Origin: Polyangiaceae bacterium
Lineage (GTDB): Bacteria > Myxococcota_A > Polyangia > Polyangiales > Polyangiaceae
Direction: 5' to 3'
NCBI GenBank assembly: GCA_019637265.1
Contig: JAHBVY010000005.1
Location: 186,001-250,000, forward strand
Length of the DNA: 64,000 nt
A program made the translations under genes and the position numbers. Positions 50,864-59,974 of the stretch are shown piece after piece. The notes beneath the pieces are model-generated. The model was not told the DNA's origin. It did no database searches and saw only the letters and a list, made by a program, of their open reading frames with translations. How positions within the stretch are numbered: position 1 is the first letter of the stretch; each line of letters begins with the position of its first letter.

Positions 50864-51946
50864 TTCGCGATGCCGCTGGCGCTGGATGCGCTCGAGCAGC
50901 GCCTCGGGGGTCAGGTAGTCTTCAGGGGTGAGCGGCGCGCGCGCCGCGCGCCGGGTGAGCGCGGTGACCGCGCGGCACACCTCGGTGTTGGCAGGCGCTG
51001 AGAGGCCGGCTTCATCAGCTAGGCGCACTATTTCACCGCTCAACTCGTCGATCTCGGTGACGCGGCCGCGCTCGAGATCTTGCAGGGTGCTCGACTTGGC
51101 GCTCGGGTGCGCGGTGAACAGCGGGCGCGCGGCGCGGACGAACACGGCGTCCGGCAGGGTGAGCAGGCGCGCGATGGCGGTGGGCGGGAGCGCCATCACC
51201 CGGGCAGGCCGCCTGCCAGAGCGCACCAGCACCTCATGACCCTCCAAGATGCAGGCCGAGAACGCGCGACGCGCAGGGCGGCTCAGCAGCGAGGCCTGGA
51301 TGCTGAGCCCCGTGGCGGCGCAGATCCCGTTGTTCAGGTTGAGGAGCAGCTTGCCCGCTTGGAGGTTCCCGATGTCCGACGAGAGCGTGAGCGGGAGCCC
51401 CACCCCGCCGAACACCGCCTCGAGCCGCTCGAGCGTCCCGAGCCCACTGCCGAGCACTCGCCCGGCGCACAGCGGCCCGCTGGTCGTCTGGCGGAAGCAG
51501 CGCTCGGACTCCACCACCACGTTGAAGGTCACCATCCCTGGCGCCACCACCTGCGCGGGCAGCGCCGCGCGGAGCCGCTCCGCGTTGCGGAGACCGTTCT
51601 GAAAACTGACCACCAACGCCGAGGGGCGCAGCACCCGAGCGAGCGCCGAGCCCGCCTCCGCCGTATCGCGTCCCTTCACCGTCACCAGGCACACGTCTAC
51701 CTGAGCCAGCTCCGCCGCGTCCGTCGTCACCCGCACCGGGTTCTCGTGGCGCTGCCCTTCGAGATCCACCGCGCACAGCTCCGCCGCCCGGTTGGCGAGC
51801 CACGGGCGCCCCACCAGCGTCACCTCGGCTCGCGCGCCGAGTCGAAGCCCCAGGTAGCCGCCGATCGCCCCCGCGCCGTAGACGCCAATCTTCAGCCTAC
51901 CTGACCTATGCGCGCGCGGGCTTCCTACTGAGCTCGAGACCAGCAT
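50861..51946 (-). CDS. 2-dehydropantoate 2-reductase-like protein
   Basis: NADPH-dependent reductase of the PanE/ApbA family, 361 residues, longer than the usual 300. The nucleotide-binding motif is KIGVYGAGAIGGYLGLRLGA at residue 19; the 18 residues before it are probably not conserved. The family core SFQNGLRNAERL, the catalytic Lys in LQAGKLLLNLNNGI and the C-terminal block HPSAKSSTLQDLERGRVTEI, followed by DELSGEIVRL, are present. PanE makes pantoate for coenzyme A, but several paralogues act on other keto acids, so the symbol panE is not assigned. No other pan gene is near. Confidence 0.88.
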   Translation of the reverse strand: MLVSSSVGSPRAHRSGRLKIGVYGAGAIGGYLGLRLGARAEVTLVGRPWLANRAAELCAVDLEGQRHENPVRVTTDAAELAQVDVCLVTVKGRDTAEAGSALARVLRPSALVVSFQNGLRNAERLRAALPAQVVAPGMVTFNVVVESERCFRQTTSGPLCAGRVLGSGLGTLERLEAVFGGVGLPLTLSSDIGNLQAGKLLLNLNNGICAATGLSIQASLLSRPARRAFSACILEGHEVLVRSGRRPARVMALPPTAIARLLTLPDAVFVRAARPLFTAHPSAKSSTLQDLERGRVTEIDELSGEIVRLADEAGLSAPANTEVCRAVTALTRRAARAPLTPEDYLTPEALLERIQRQRHRE

Positions 51947-51965
51947 CGCTCACCAAGCTGATGAG

Positions 51966-53189
51966 TCAGCGGTACACCCGCCTCCTGTTGGTCTTCGTGC
52001 GACCCAAGGCGGACGTGAGCGCACCCCAACCGAGTCCCTGCGGCGCACCTCGCTCGATGAGGGTCCACACCGAGCGGCCGCTCCCGTCCGCCAACGCCGC
52101 GCCGAACATCCAATACGCGCCAACACCCAGACCGAGTCGCGCCATCGACGACGACAAGTACTCGAGCAGCGCTGGGTCCGATGCTACTGGAGCGAACCAC
52201 GTGGGGTGGATGCCCGCGCGCTCCACCGAGTAGATGAGCTCACCTGACGGCGAGAGCGCTGCGAGGGCGAGGACGCCAGGACCCAAGTCGAGCACCTCCT
52301 CGAAGCGCGCGAGGAGCGCATCCTCGATCTGCCCTCGGGGTGGGCACCTGGGGAGCACCGACACCCTCGCCTCCATCGCCGATGGAACGATGAAGGGCTG
52401 CAGCGCCAGCAGCAGGCGTCCATAGGTCAGGCCGCTCGTGTACCCGACGAACACATGGCTCCCATCTGAAGCCAAGAAACCGACGACGCCACCATCGTCT
52501 TCACGGAGCGCGACGAAGTCCACGTCGCCCCTCAACGTGGCCTGCAACACCTGGGGCACCCGCGCATCGACCGCTGCTCCCGGCGGCGCCGTGACGACGA
52601 AGGTGGCGCTCGACGCTGCCGCGGCAACCTGGACATCCAGCGAGAGGGTACCCAGCAGCGGTCGTTGGACAGGGAACACGCCTGTCTCGACCGGTTCTCC
52701 GTCCGCGCCACGCTCAGGAGGAGGCGGCTCCGTGAGCGACTTCAGCAGGGCCGAGACCTCGAAGGTAAGCCGCTCGTCGTAGCTCCGAAACTGGGGCCGC
52801 TCCAAGAAGAGCGTGGAGCCAGCGCGCTGTCGGGAGAGGGCGACGAGCGACAAGCTGAGCTGCTCGTGGAGAGCGTCCCGCACGCTCTCCAATGAGCAGA
52901 GTCCCCACGCGATCAAGGTCTCCCCCAATGGGAGCCGATCGCGCCGGCACGAATCGACCACCTGACGAACCGAGTCAGCGTCCAGGTTTTCGCGCTGCAT
53001 CAACCGGCGCATGAACTCCAGCGGCCGCTGCGAGTCCGTGGCCCACGCGATACGCCCGTTCTGGAGGTAGACGTGGATCTCCACCGCCCCTGAAGCAAAG
53101 ATGAACTCCCCCGTGCGCTTCGAGCAGATGACCTCATTGAGGTCGTCGAGCGGGCGTAACGTCTCTGTTTCGGCGCGATCCAGCATCAC
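51966..53189 (-). CDS. DUF4388/PATAN-domain protein
   Basis: 407 residues, cytoplasmic. The N-terminal 110 residues form a PATAN (DUF4388) domain: LNEVICSKRTGEFIFASGAV, EIHVYLQNGRIAWATDSQRP, LPLGETLIAWGLCSLESVRD. A beta-rich middle domain (about 175-250) and a C-terminal alpha/beta domain (about 275-395; LALAALSPSGELIYSVERAG, SSSMARLGLGVGAYWMFGAA), possibly of roadblock/LC7 type, follow. PATAN proteins are associated with receiver domains and small GTPases in Myxococcota. It is the second PATAN protein in the window. It ends 20 nt from the start of the PanE-like gene. Confidence 0.8.
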   Translation of the reverse strand: MMLDRAETETLRPLDDLNEVICSKRTGEFIFASGAVEIHVYLQNGRIAWATDSQRPLEFMRRLMQRENLDADSVRQVVDSCRRDRLPLGETLIAWGLCSLESVRDALHEQLSLSLVALSRQRAGSTLFLERPQFRSYDERLTFEVSALLKSLTEPPPPERGADGEPVETGVFPVQRPLLGTLSLDVQVAAAASSATFVVTAPPGAAVDARVPQVLQATLRGDVDFVALREDDGGVVGFLASDGSHVFVGYTSGLTYGRLLLALQPFIVPSAMEARVSVLPRCPPRGQIEDALLARFEEVLDLGPGVLALAALSPSGELIYSVERAGIHPTWFAPVASDPALLEYLSSSMARLGLGVGAYWMFGAALADGSGRSVWTLIERGAPQGLGWGALTSALGRTKTNRRRVYR

Positions 53190-53827
53190 TTCACCCTAAG
53201 GCCTCTACAAGCAGGTGAGCTCCACGGGGGATCCTCCAAGGTGTCCCAGAGCGCCCCTCGGTCCTTGGAGCACTGGGCAGATCGCGATCGGACGGCCTTG
53301 GAGGACCACCACCCTGCAGCGAGGTGAGGGGGCGCTCACCCCCGACGTCCACCTGGTGCTGCGACTCGCGGCGCGTTCGTCGCTGACTCGAGCTCGACGA
53401 ACGGTGAGCGGCTCGTCGTACCAGGCTGAATCCCCGCGGCGCATGGAGCACCCGGGTGTCTAAGTGAAGCCCGTAGAAAAGGCCCAATGTACCCCCTTGG
53501 AAGCACGCTCTCATCAAGCTCCCCCAGACGTTGGCAGCAGCGTGAAACGTGACACGAAGCTGAATGTCTGTCAATGGCCGAGCGGCCGGATCTTCGTTCG
53601 TCGAGCAGCAGGCGACCTAGCTCAGCCAGGGTGTCCGCGAGCTCGAGCCACTCTCAATTTGAGTCATACGTCGCGCCGTTGCCTCATCCAACGAAACGTC
53701 ACCGCCGAGACTCTTCTCTGAGCGCGCGCCCCGTCCGACGGCGCGCCGCCGCTCTAGCACACGCGATCTGTAGCGAGCCCATGCACGCACGTCCTAGCGC
53801 GCGAGCCAACGGAGGGGGGCGTGACAC
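53190..53827. other. 638-nt intergenic region, nothing recognised
   Basis: Between the PATAN gene (leaving leftward) and the rlmI 3' end. Several open frames exist on both strands but none has recognisable domains or a start with a ribosome site. No G/T module or repeat was found. An AT-richer patch near 53640-53715 is unexplained. Confidence 0.5.
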
Positions 53828-54988
53828 TCAGGCTAAGGGCAGCGCGCGCGCCACCAGGAACTTGAGGTACCTGCCCTCCGGGTGCCCCAGCTGGATGGGG
53901 TGGTCGAGCGCGTGACCCGCTTCGTGGATGACGAGCAGCCGCCGCTTGGCGCGTGACGCGGCCTCCGCCAGCGCGGCGCGGAAGCTCGCTGGATCGACCT
54001 GGCTGGTGCAGCTCGCGCTGGCGAGCAGCCCGCCGGGCTCGAGCACCTTGAGCGCGAGCCGGTTCACCCGCTCGTAAGCGCGGAGCGCCTGCTTCAGCTG
54101 ATCGCGGCTCTTGGCGAAGCTCGGTGGATCGCAGATCACCAAGTCGAAGCGCCTCCCGGCGCGCTCCGCCTGGGTCAAGAACTCGAACACGTCCGCCGCC
54201 ACCACCTCATGCTCCGCCGCGTCCAGCCCGCTCTGCTGAAAGCTCCGCTCCGCCTCCTCCAGCGCGCCGCGGCTGATGTCCACGCTGGTCACCTGCGAGG
54301 CGCCCCCGCGCGCCGCCTGCAGCGAGAAGCCGCCGGTGTACGCGAACAGGTTCAGCACTCGGCGCCCGCGCGCGAGCGCCCCCACCGTCCTCCGGTTGTC
54401 ACGCTGATCCAGGAAGAGCCCGCTCTTCTGCCCCGCCTCCAAGGAGACCGAGAAGCGGAGGCCATCCTCCCGCACCGTGAGGCGCGCGGGCGGCAGCTCA
54501 CCCGTGAGCCTCACCAGCGCGCCGTCCTTCTTGTGCACGATACCGCGCGCGGGCGCGACCTCCATGAGCGCGGAGACGAGCCACGGCACGAGGCGCATCA
54601 CGCTCGGGGCGTAGGTGAGCACCACGTAATAGTCAGCATAGCGGTCTACTACCAAGCCCGGCAGGCCATCCCCCTCCCCGAAGATCACGCGGAACGCGTC
54701 AGTCCCCGAGCGGCCCTTGCGGAGCGGCTCCCGAAGCTCCCACGCCAGGCGCACCTGCTGAAGGAGCCAGGCGGCGTCCGGGCGGTGGACGCGCGAATAA
54801 ATCCGCGCGGCAATGGCGCCCTCCGTGTCCCACAGCGCGTAGCCCTGGAAGCGCCCTGAGCAGAGCTTCACCCAGTCACCAGAAGCAGCCGTGAAGCCGC
54901 GCGGCACCTGATCGCGGTACACCCAGGGGTGACCCTGGAGCAGCGAGCGCTCGAGTCGCTCGGGGAGGATGAGCTCGGTCGTTGCCAT
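53828..54988 (-). CDS. rlmI: 23S rRNA (cytosine-C5)-methyltransferase, RlmI type
   Basis: SAM-dependent methyltransferase acting on C1962 of 23S rRNA in E. coli, 386 residues. An N-terminal PUA-like domain (about 1-75; LERSLLQGHPWVYRDQVPRG, GRFQGYALWD) is followed by the EEHEA-like central region and the catalytic domain. The SAM loop is VLNLFAYTGGFSLQAARGGA; the hallmark GQKSGLFLDQRDNR is intact. VICDPPSFAKS and ASASCTSQVDPASF carry the two catalytic regions with the conserved cysteine in SCT. It stands alone. Confidence 0.94.
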   Translation of the reverse strand: MATTELILPERLERSLLQGHPWVYRDQVPRGFTAASGDWVKLCSGRFQGYALWDTEGAIAARIYSRVHRPDAAWLLQQVRLAWELREPLRKGRSGTDAFRVIFGEGDGLPGLVVDRYADYYVVLTYAPSVMRLVPWLVSALMEVAPARGIVHKKDGALVRLTGELPPARLTVREDGLRFSVSLEAGQKSGLFLDQRDNRRTVGALARGRRVLNLFAYTGGFSLQAARGGASQVTSVDISRGALEEAERSFQQSGLDAAEHEVVAADVFEFLTQAERAGRRFDLVICDPPSFAKSRDQLKQALRAYERVNRLALKVLEPGGLLASASCTSQVDPASFRAALAEAASRAKRRLLVIHEAGHALDHPIQLGHPEGRYLKFLVARALPLA

Positions 54989-55187
54989 GCGGGGCTACTC
55001 GGTGAGGTGCACTGTCTATGAGCGCGCGCGCTGTCCATCCAGCGCCGGTGAGCCGTCTATTGGCGCAAGCGACGCGCGCTGTCCATCAGCACCGCGCGCG
55101 GGAGGCACCCTACGGCGCCTGGGCGCGATCGCTCGGCCACACCAGGGCTCGTCAGCTGCGCGCGCGAGGCACACCGCGGGGCGGCCG

Positions 55188-56288
55188 TCACTTGATGCCC
55201 GCGAGCCGCTGCACCGCGGCGGGGCGCGCGGGGTGCTTCTCGGGCGCTTTGTCGACGAAGCGTGAGAGGTGGGGTTTCGCCTTCGCCGGTTGCTGCAGGA
55301 AGTCCACGTAGAGCACGCCGAGGTTGTACAGGGCGCTCAGGTTGTCAGGCTCCTTCGCGAGCAGCTCCGTGAGCGTCTTCTCCGCGGCGAGGTAAGGCTC
55401 ACGGCGCTCACGGGTGCCCTGGCCGCGCTGCGCCGCGGCGAGGCCGAGCATCGCGTCCACATCGTCAGGCTTCCGAGCCAACACGGCGCGAAACTCCTGC
55501 TCCGCCTTGTCGTAGACGCCCGCTTGCACCAGCACGGTGCCGATGTTGAGCCGCGCCGTGGTGTCACTCGGGTCCAGCTCGGAGGCGCGCGCGAAGTGCT
55601 GGAAGGCGAGCGCGTCGTCACCCTGACGGAGCGCGATGAGGCCCGCGGTGCGCTCCGCCACGGCGCTCTTCACCTCCGCCTTCAGCGCCTCCTCGATGAG
55701 CAGCTGCGCGGTGTCCACCTCGCCTAGCTCCAGGTGTGACAGCGCCAGCTCGGCGCGCGCCAGGGCGTCGTCAGGCTGACGTACGAGTACCTCCCGCGCG
55801 TGGCGGATCGCCTCCGCCACCGAGCCGCTCTCGCGCAGCGCCGCGACCAAGGTGGTGCGCGCCGCGAGCGCCCCGGGGTTCGCCTTCACGAAGGCCTCGA
55901 GGCCCTCCGCGGCGCGCTTCGGCTCACGGAGGCGGCGGCGAACCTCACCGAGCGCCACCGCGACGTCCTCCGCGTTGGGCGCGAGCTTCGCGGCGATGAC
56001 GAGCGACTGCTCCGCTGGTGCGAGCTCGCCCACCTGCGCCCGCAGCACGCCGAGGTTGTAGTGGGCCTCCCACAGCTCGGGATCTTTCTCCACCGCCTCG
56101 ACCAAGAGGGCGATCGCCTCCTTCGTCTTGCCGTCGCCGGCGCGCTCCACCCCCGTGATCATCTTCTTCACCGCGACCGGATCGGCCGGCGCCAGGGTGG
56201 GCGCCACCGCGGTGGCGGCGGGCTTGCTACCCCCACCGCACGCGACCGCGGAGAGGGCCAAGGCCAACACGAGCATGAGGCGCTTCAC
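55188..56288 (-). CDS. TPR lipoprotein, AglT/GltE-like
   Basis: 366 residues, GTG start overlapping the upstream stop by 4 nt. The signal peptide MKRLMLVLALALSAVACGG ends in a lipobox with Cys17. The mature part contains about seven tetratricopeptide repeats, for example LWEAHYNLGVLRAQVGELAP, ALARAELALSHLELGEVDTA, TTARLNIGTVLVQAGVYDKA and LSALYNLGVLYVDFLQQPAK. The layout matches the TPR lipoproteins of the Myxococcus Glt/Agl gliding machinery (AglT, also called GltE), where they lie in the periplasm beside AgmK-like proteins. Identity is inferred from architecture and from its operon. Confidence 0.82.
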   Translation of the reverse strand: MKRLMLVLALALSAVACGGGSKPAATAVAPTLAPADPVAVKKMITGVERAGDGKTKEAIALLVEAVEKDPELWEAHYNLGVLRAQVGELAPAEQSLVIAAKLAPNAEDVAVALGEVRRRLREPKRAAEGLEAFVKANPGALAARTTLVAALRESGSVAEAIRHAREVLVRQPDDALARAELALSHLELGEVDTAQLLIEEALKAEVKSAVAERTAGLIALRQGDDALAFQHFARASELDPSDTTARLNIGTVLVQAGVYDKAEQEFRAVLARKPDDVDAMLGLAAAQRGQGTRERREPYLAAEKTLTELLAKEPDNLSALYNLGVLYVDFLQQPAKAKPHLSRFVDKAPEKHPARPAAVQRLAGIK

Positions 56289-59200
56289 TTGGCGCCTCCC
56301 TTGCCCTTGTCGGCGCCGGCCTTCTCGGTGCCGGCCTTGTCAGCGCCACTGCCGGTTCGCTCGGAGCCGCCCGCTGGGTCCGAACCCCCTGCCCTGCCCG
56401 AACCACTGGCCGCGCCCCCAGAGTCAGCTTCACTGTCTTTGTCCGCGCCTGCGGCGCCGAGGGACGCCCGGGGGATCAGGTACCGCTGGCTCCGCCCGCC
56501 TTCGCGACGGGGGCTGCCGATCAAGTCGGGGAGCGGCGTGGTGCCCTGGGCCCGGAGCGCGAGCCCCGTCTCGTGCATGGGAGAGTAAACCTCACTGACG
56601 AGCCGGCCCAAGGCGTCGCGCATCTTCGCGGTCCAGGTGTTGAAGATGCCGAGCTCGATCGCCTTGCTCCAGCCGCTCTCGTAGGCCTCGATGGCGCGCT
56701 CCTCGATGGGCACGACGAACTCGTCGATCTGCTGGCGGTAGATCTCCTGCTCCTCGGCGCTCAAGGCCTCGGGCGGCGGGGAATCCGTGAGGGCGCGCGC
56801 GAAGCTCTCGTAGGTGTAGCCAATCTGATAGAGCGCGGCCGTGGTCCACTCGGCGACGCCGAGCTCCGCTGTATCCAAGAAGGTCTCCGCCGCGCGCTTG
56901 AGCAAGTCGCTCTTCTTCCGCAGGCGCTGGCCGAGCTGCTTCACGTCGCCTTCGATCTTGATGGCCTCGTACTCCGCCAAGATGCGCTCACCCTCCAGGT
57001 AGCGCGCCTTGGCCATGAAGTATTTGCCCTGCGCGTCCAGCTGGCTTCGCTTCTGCTTCCCGACACGCACCGCCTTGGCGAGCGCGCTCTTCGCGCCCTT
57101 CTCGTCCTTCAGGCGCACGCGCACCGTGGCGAGGCGAACCAGCGCCTCCACCTGAGTGCTCGCGCTCCGCGCGCCGCCCTCATAGCGCGCGTACACCTGC
57201 TCGGCCTCCTTCCACTTCTCGGCCTTCTCGTGCGCCTTGCCCATCAGGAAGGTGACGGCGTCCGTATCGTCTCCGCGCGGATACGCCTTACGGAAGCTCT
57301 CACCGGCGGCGATGGCCTCGGGGTGGTCACCGATCGTGGTGCGGAGCAAGACCGCGTTGTAAGCGGCGTCCTTGTGGCGCGCGTGCTTCGGGTGACCCTT
57401 GAGGATGGCCTCGTGGTAGCCGGCCGCCTCCGAGAACAGCCCCACGCTCTGGAACGTCTCCGCCGCGATCCAGAGGCCATCCCCGGCCTCCGTGGTGCCC
57501 TTGTGGTGCTCCGTGAGCAGCGCCGCCGCCGCCGCCACGGTGACGAGATCCGCCGCCCGCCGCGCCTCCACCTCGGCGTTCACCGCCGCCTTCGCCGCGC
57601 GCGCGTCCTTGGGGAACTCCTCCGCCGCGCGCAGGTAGGCCCGCGCCGCGGAGCCGTGCTCACCCTTGGCGGAGAGCTGCTCCCCCTGCTTGAACACCGA
57701 CTGCACGATCAAGGTGTCGAGGCGCGCCTGCTCCGCCGGCGCCTTGAAGCTCGGCGCCTGCTTGAGGCGGCGCGCCCAAGTCTCGATGTTCGCGTAGTCC
57801 TCGCTCTTGTTGAAGCTGTCCAAGATCAGGTCGCCCGCGCCCGCGGCGTAGGTGCTGTCAGGGTAGCGTTCCACCAGGAGCCCCCACAGGCGCACCGCGG
57901 GGTCATAGACGGCGTAGTCGTAGTAGAGCTTTCCTTGTCGAAACAAAAGCTCCGGGAGGTCTTTGTCCTCGGGGTAGGTCTTGACGTACTGCTCGAGCGC
58001 CTCCGTCAGGAGCTTGTCCGTCGCGCTCTCGCGCTGCGGCTCACCCTTGGCGCGCGCCGCCTCGAACTCCGCCGCGCGGGCGCGCTCGAGCGCCGCCAGC
58101 GCGTTGTAGAGCGCGTCGCGCGACAGCTTCCCCTTTGGGTTCTTGCGCACCGCGGCCATGTAGCTCGCGGCGGCGGTGGCGCCGTCCTCCAGGTGGTAGA
58201 AGTTGATTTCCGCGTGGTTAAAATAGACGTCGTAGGCCTCGGGGCGGTCGCTGAAGCGCGAGAGGTACACCGCGTAGAGCCCGGCGGCGGACTCCCACTC
58301 ACCCCGGCTCGCCTTGTCACGCTGAGCCTTGGCGTGGAGCGCCAGGGCGTCCTCCCGCAGCTGACGCTCGATGGCGCGCTCGGCGTCCTTCAGGGTGAGC
58401 GGGCGCTGCACCTGGGTCCAAGGTGAGGCGGCGTAGCTCATCTTGGCCGGCGCCTTCCGCACGCTGTCCCCGTTCTCCGCGGCGCTCGGCTTCTCGGCGC
58501 CTGCGCCCGGCTTGGCGGCGCCCGCCGCGCCTGCCTTCGCGGCGGCTCCCGGCTTCGCGGCGCCCTTCGCCTTGGCCGGAGGTGCGGTGTAGGTCTGGAT
58601 CAGCCAGCGGTAGTCCGCCCGGAGCTGCTTCCAGTCTTGCATCGTGGCGTGGCCAGCGGCGATCGCCAACCCGTGGCGATACGCCTCGGGGCTGGTCGGC
58701 TCGAGCTTCAAGAGCAGCCGGTACGCCTCCACGCCGCGCTCGAAGTGCGCCTGCTCGTAGAAGGCCTCGGCCAGCGCCCGCACGATCTTCCCCGCGAACT
58801 GCTCACCCCCCGCCTTCACCAGGAAGCGGTGCATGTCCTCCGCGGAGTTCTTCTCGTCCTCCACGAACACCGCGACCAAGTTGCGGAGCGCCTCCGTCTG
58901 GAGCTCATCGAGCTCCGCCTGGGTGCGCCCCTTGCGGTCCTCTTCCCCCGCCCTGAATACCGCAAGGAAACGCCGCGCGGCCTCGTCGCTCTTGCCGAGC
59001 CGCCACAAACACCAGGCGCTCTTGAACAGCGCGAGCTCGTACAGCGGGGAGTCCTTGTGCTTCAGCACCTCCTCATACTCGAGGTACGCCGTCTGATAAT
59101 TCGGTGCGTCCTTCAAGAACTCCGACTCGGCGCGCACCATGTGCGCGTCCGGGACGAAGCGGCTCTTGGGGAACCACTGCAAGATCCGGTTGAAGCGCAC

Positions 59201-59974
59201 GAGCGCCTCCTCCGCCTTGCCCTCCTCCGAAGCCAGGAAGCCGTCGACGTACAGCGCGAAGTCGTAGTCGCGGTAGCGCTTGTGCCGCTTCAGCACGCGC
59301 TCGAAGCGCGAGCGCGCCAGGCTGTAGCTCGGCGTGGGTGCCTCACCACGGCGGCTCGCGGGCGCCTCTTCCCAACGATTGAAGGCCAGCAAGAACTTGT
59401 CACGGCTGTCCTCCCACTCGAGCTCCCCCAGGCGCATCAGCGCCTCCGGGAGTGACTCCGACTGCTCCGGGCTCTCCGCGACGAAGCGACGCAAGAGGCC
59501 GATGGCCTCGTTGCGGAGCGCCTTGGCCTCCTGGATGTTCGCGGTGATCTTCGCGTCGATTTGGCGCTGCAAGGTGGCGCGCAGCGCCTGCGGGATGACG
59601 TAACCCACGCGCTCGGCGCGCTCTTGCTTCTTCTTCGTCGCCGCGCGCTCGGTCGGTGTGCGGCGCTTGGGCGCGCTCAGCTTGCGCTCCGCGACCGGCT
59701 TGATGGTGGAGCTCTCACCCTGCGAGCGCGGCGCCACCGAGTCTTGAGCCGTGGCTGGTGACGCCAAGCCAAGCAAGCCGAGGCTCGTGATGACGCCCGC
59801 GAGGAAGCGCCACCTCGTGCTCCTGGAGGCGCTCGCTGAAGTGCGCTCCGCTGAAGTCAGTCCCACTGACTCACAGCTCACCGAGGTGCGCTCCGCCGAA
59901 GCCAGCCCCACTGACTCACAGCTCACCGAAGTGCGCTCCGCCGAAGCACGCTCCATCGAGCCAGCGCGCTTCAT
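56285..59974 (-). CDS. Large periplasmic TPR protein
   Basis: 1,229 residues. The ATG at 59972-59974 overlaps the upstream stop (ATGA). Residues 10-48 are a tandem repeat of a 15-residue unit (SAERTSVSCESVGLA type) placed before the signal sequence (RWRFLAGVITSLGLLGLASP then ATAQD), giving an abnormally long n-region. The rest is TPR or TPR-like helical repeats, for example FALYVDGFLASEEGKAEEAL, ELALFKSAWCLWRLGKSDEA, LPELLFRQGKLYYDYAVYDP and AVTFLMGKAHEKAEKWKEAE, interrupted by an Ala/Lys/Pro-rich linker (about 475-515). The C-terminus is a Gly/Ala/Ser/Asp/Lys tail. It resembles long TPR envelope proteins such as those beside gliding genes. Confidence 0.82.
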   Translation of the reverse strand: MKRAGSMERASAERTSVSCESVGLASAERTSVSCESVGLTSAERTSASASRSTRWRFLAGVITSLGLLGLASPATAQDSVAPRSQGESSTIKPVAERKLSAPKRRTPTERAATKKKQERAERVGYVIPQALRATLQRQIDAKITANIQEAKALRNEAIGLLRRFVAESPEQSESLPEALMRLGELEWEDSRDKFLLAFNRWEEAPASRRGEAPTPSYSLARSRFERVLKRHKRYRDYDFALYVDGFLASEEGKAEEALVRFNRILQWFPKSRFVPDAHMVRAESEFLKDAPNYQTAYLEYEEVLKHKDSPLYELALFKSAWCLWRLGKSDEAARRFLAVFRAGEEDRKGRTQAELDELQTEALRNLVAVFVEDEKNSAEDMHRFLVKAGGEQFAGKIVRALAEAFYEQAHFERGVEAYRLLLKLEPTSPEAYRHGLAIAAGHATMQDWKQLRADYRWLIQTYTAPPAKAKGAAKPGAAAKAGAAGAAKPGAGAEKPSAAENGDSVRKAPAKMSYAASPWTQVQRPLTLKDAERAIERQLREDALALHAKAQRDKASRGEWESAAGLYAVYLSRFSDRPEAYDVYFNHAEINFYHLEDGATAAASYMAAVRKNPKGKLSRDALYNALAALERARAAEFEAARAKGEPQRESATDKLLTEALEQYVKTYPEDKDLPELLFRQGKLYYDYAVYDPAVRLWGLLVERYPDSTYAAGAGDLILDSFNKSEDYANIETWARRLKQAPSFKAPAEQARLDTLIVQSVFKQGEQLSAKGEHGSAARAYLRAAEEFPKDARAAKAAVNAEVEARRAADLVTVAAAAALLTEHHKGTTEAGDGLWIAAETFQSVGLFSEAAGYHEAILKGHPKHARHKDAAYNAVLLRTTIGDHPEAIAAGESFRKAYPRGDDTDAVTFLMGKAHEKAEKWKEAEQVYARYEGGARSASTQVEALVRLATVRVRLKDEKGAKSALAKAVRVGKQKRSQLDAQGKYFMAKARYLEGERILAEYEAIKIEGDVKQLGQRLRKKSDLLKRAAETFLDTAELGVAEWTTAALYQIGYTYESFARALTDSPPPEALSAEEQEIYRQQIDEFVVPIEERAIEAYESGWSKAIELGIFNTWTAKMRDALGRLVSEVYSPMHETGLALRAQGTTPLPDLIGSPRREGGRSQRYLIPRASLGAAGADKDSEADSGGAASGSGRAGGSDPAGGSERTGSGADKAGTEKAGADKGKGGAK
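59858..59953 (-). repeat. 45-nt in-frame tandem repeat at the start of the TPR gene
   Basis: Two full copies and part of a third of a 45-nt unit with GCTCCGCYGAAGYCAGYCCC and ACTGACTCACAGCTC. It encodes the SAERTSVSCESVGLA repeats upstream of the signal peptide and contains the CTGACT core. Confidence 0.85.

Noticed and set aside
53191-53574. 127-codon minus-strand open frame upstream of the PATAN gene
   Set aside because: No recognisable domain or ribosome site, and composition resembles the other non-coding frames; left as unassigned intergenic sequence.
54989-55187. Possible tRNA or small RNA gene in the rlmI upstream gap
   Set aside because: No cloverleaf can be folded; the gap shows only a short repeat of GCGCGCTGTCCATC, and nothing else supportable.
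56573-58426. 617-codon open frame opposite the large TPR gene
   Set aside because: Composition is Leu/Arg/Val/His-rich with no conserved motif, and it is antisense to a well supported coupled operon gene.
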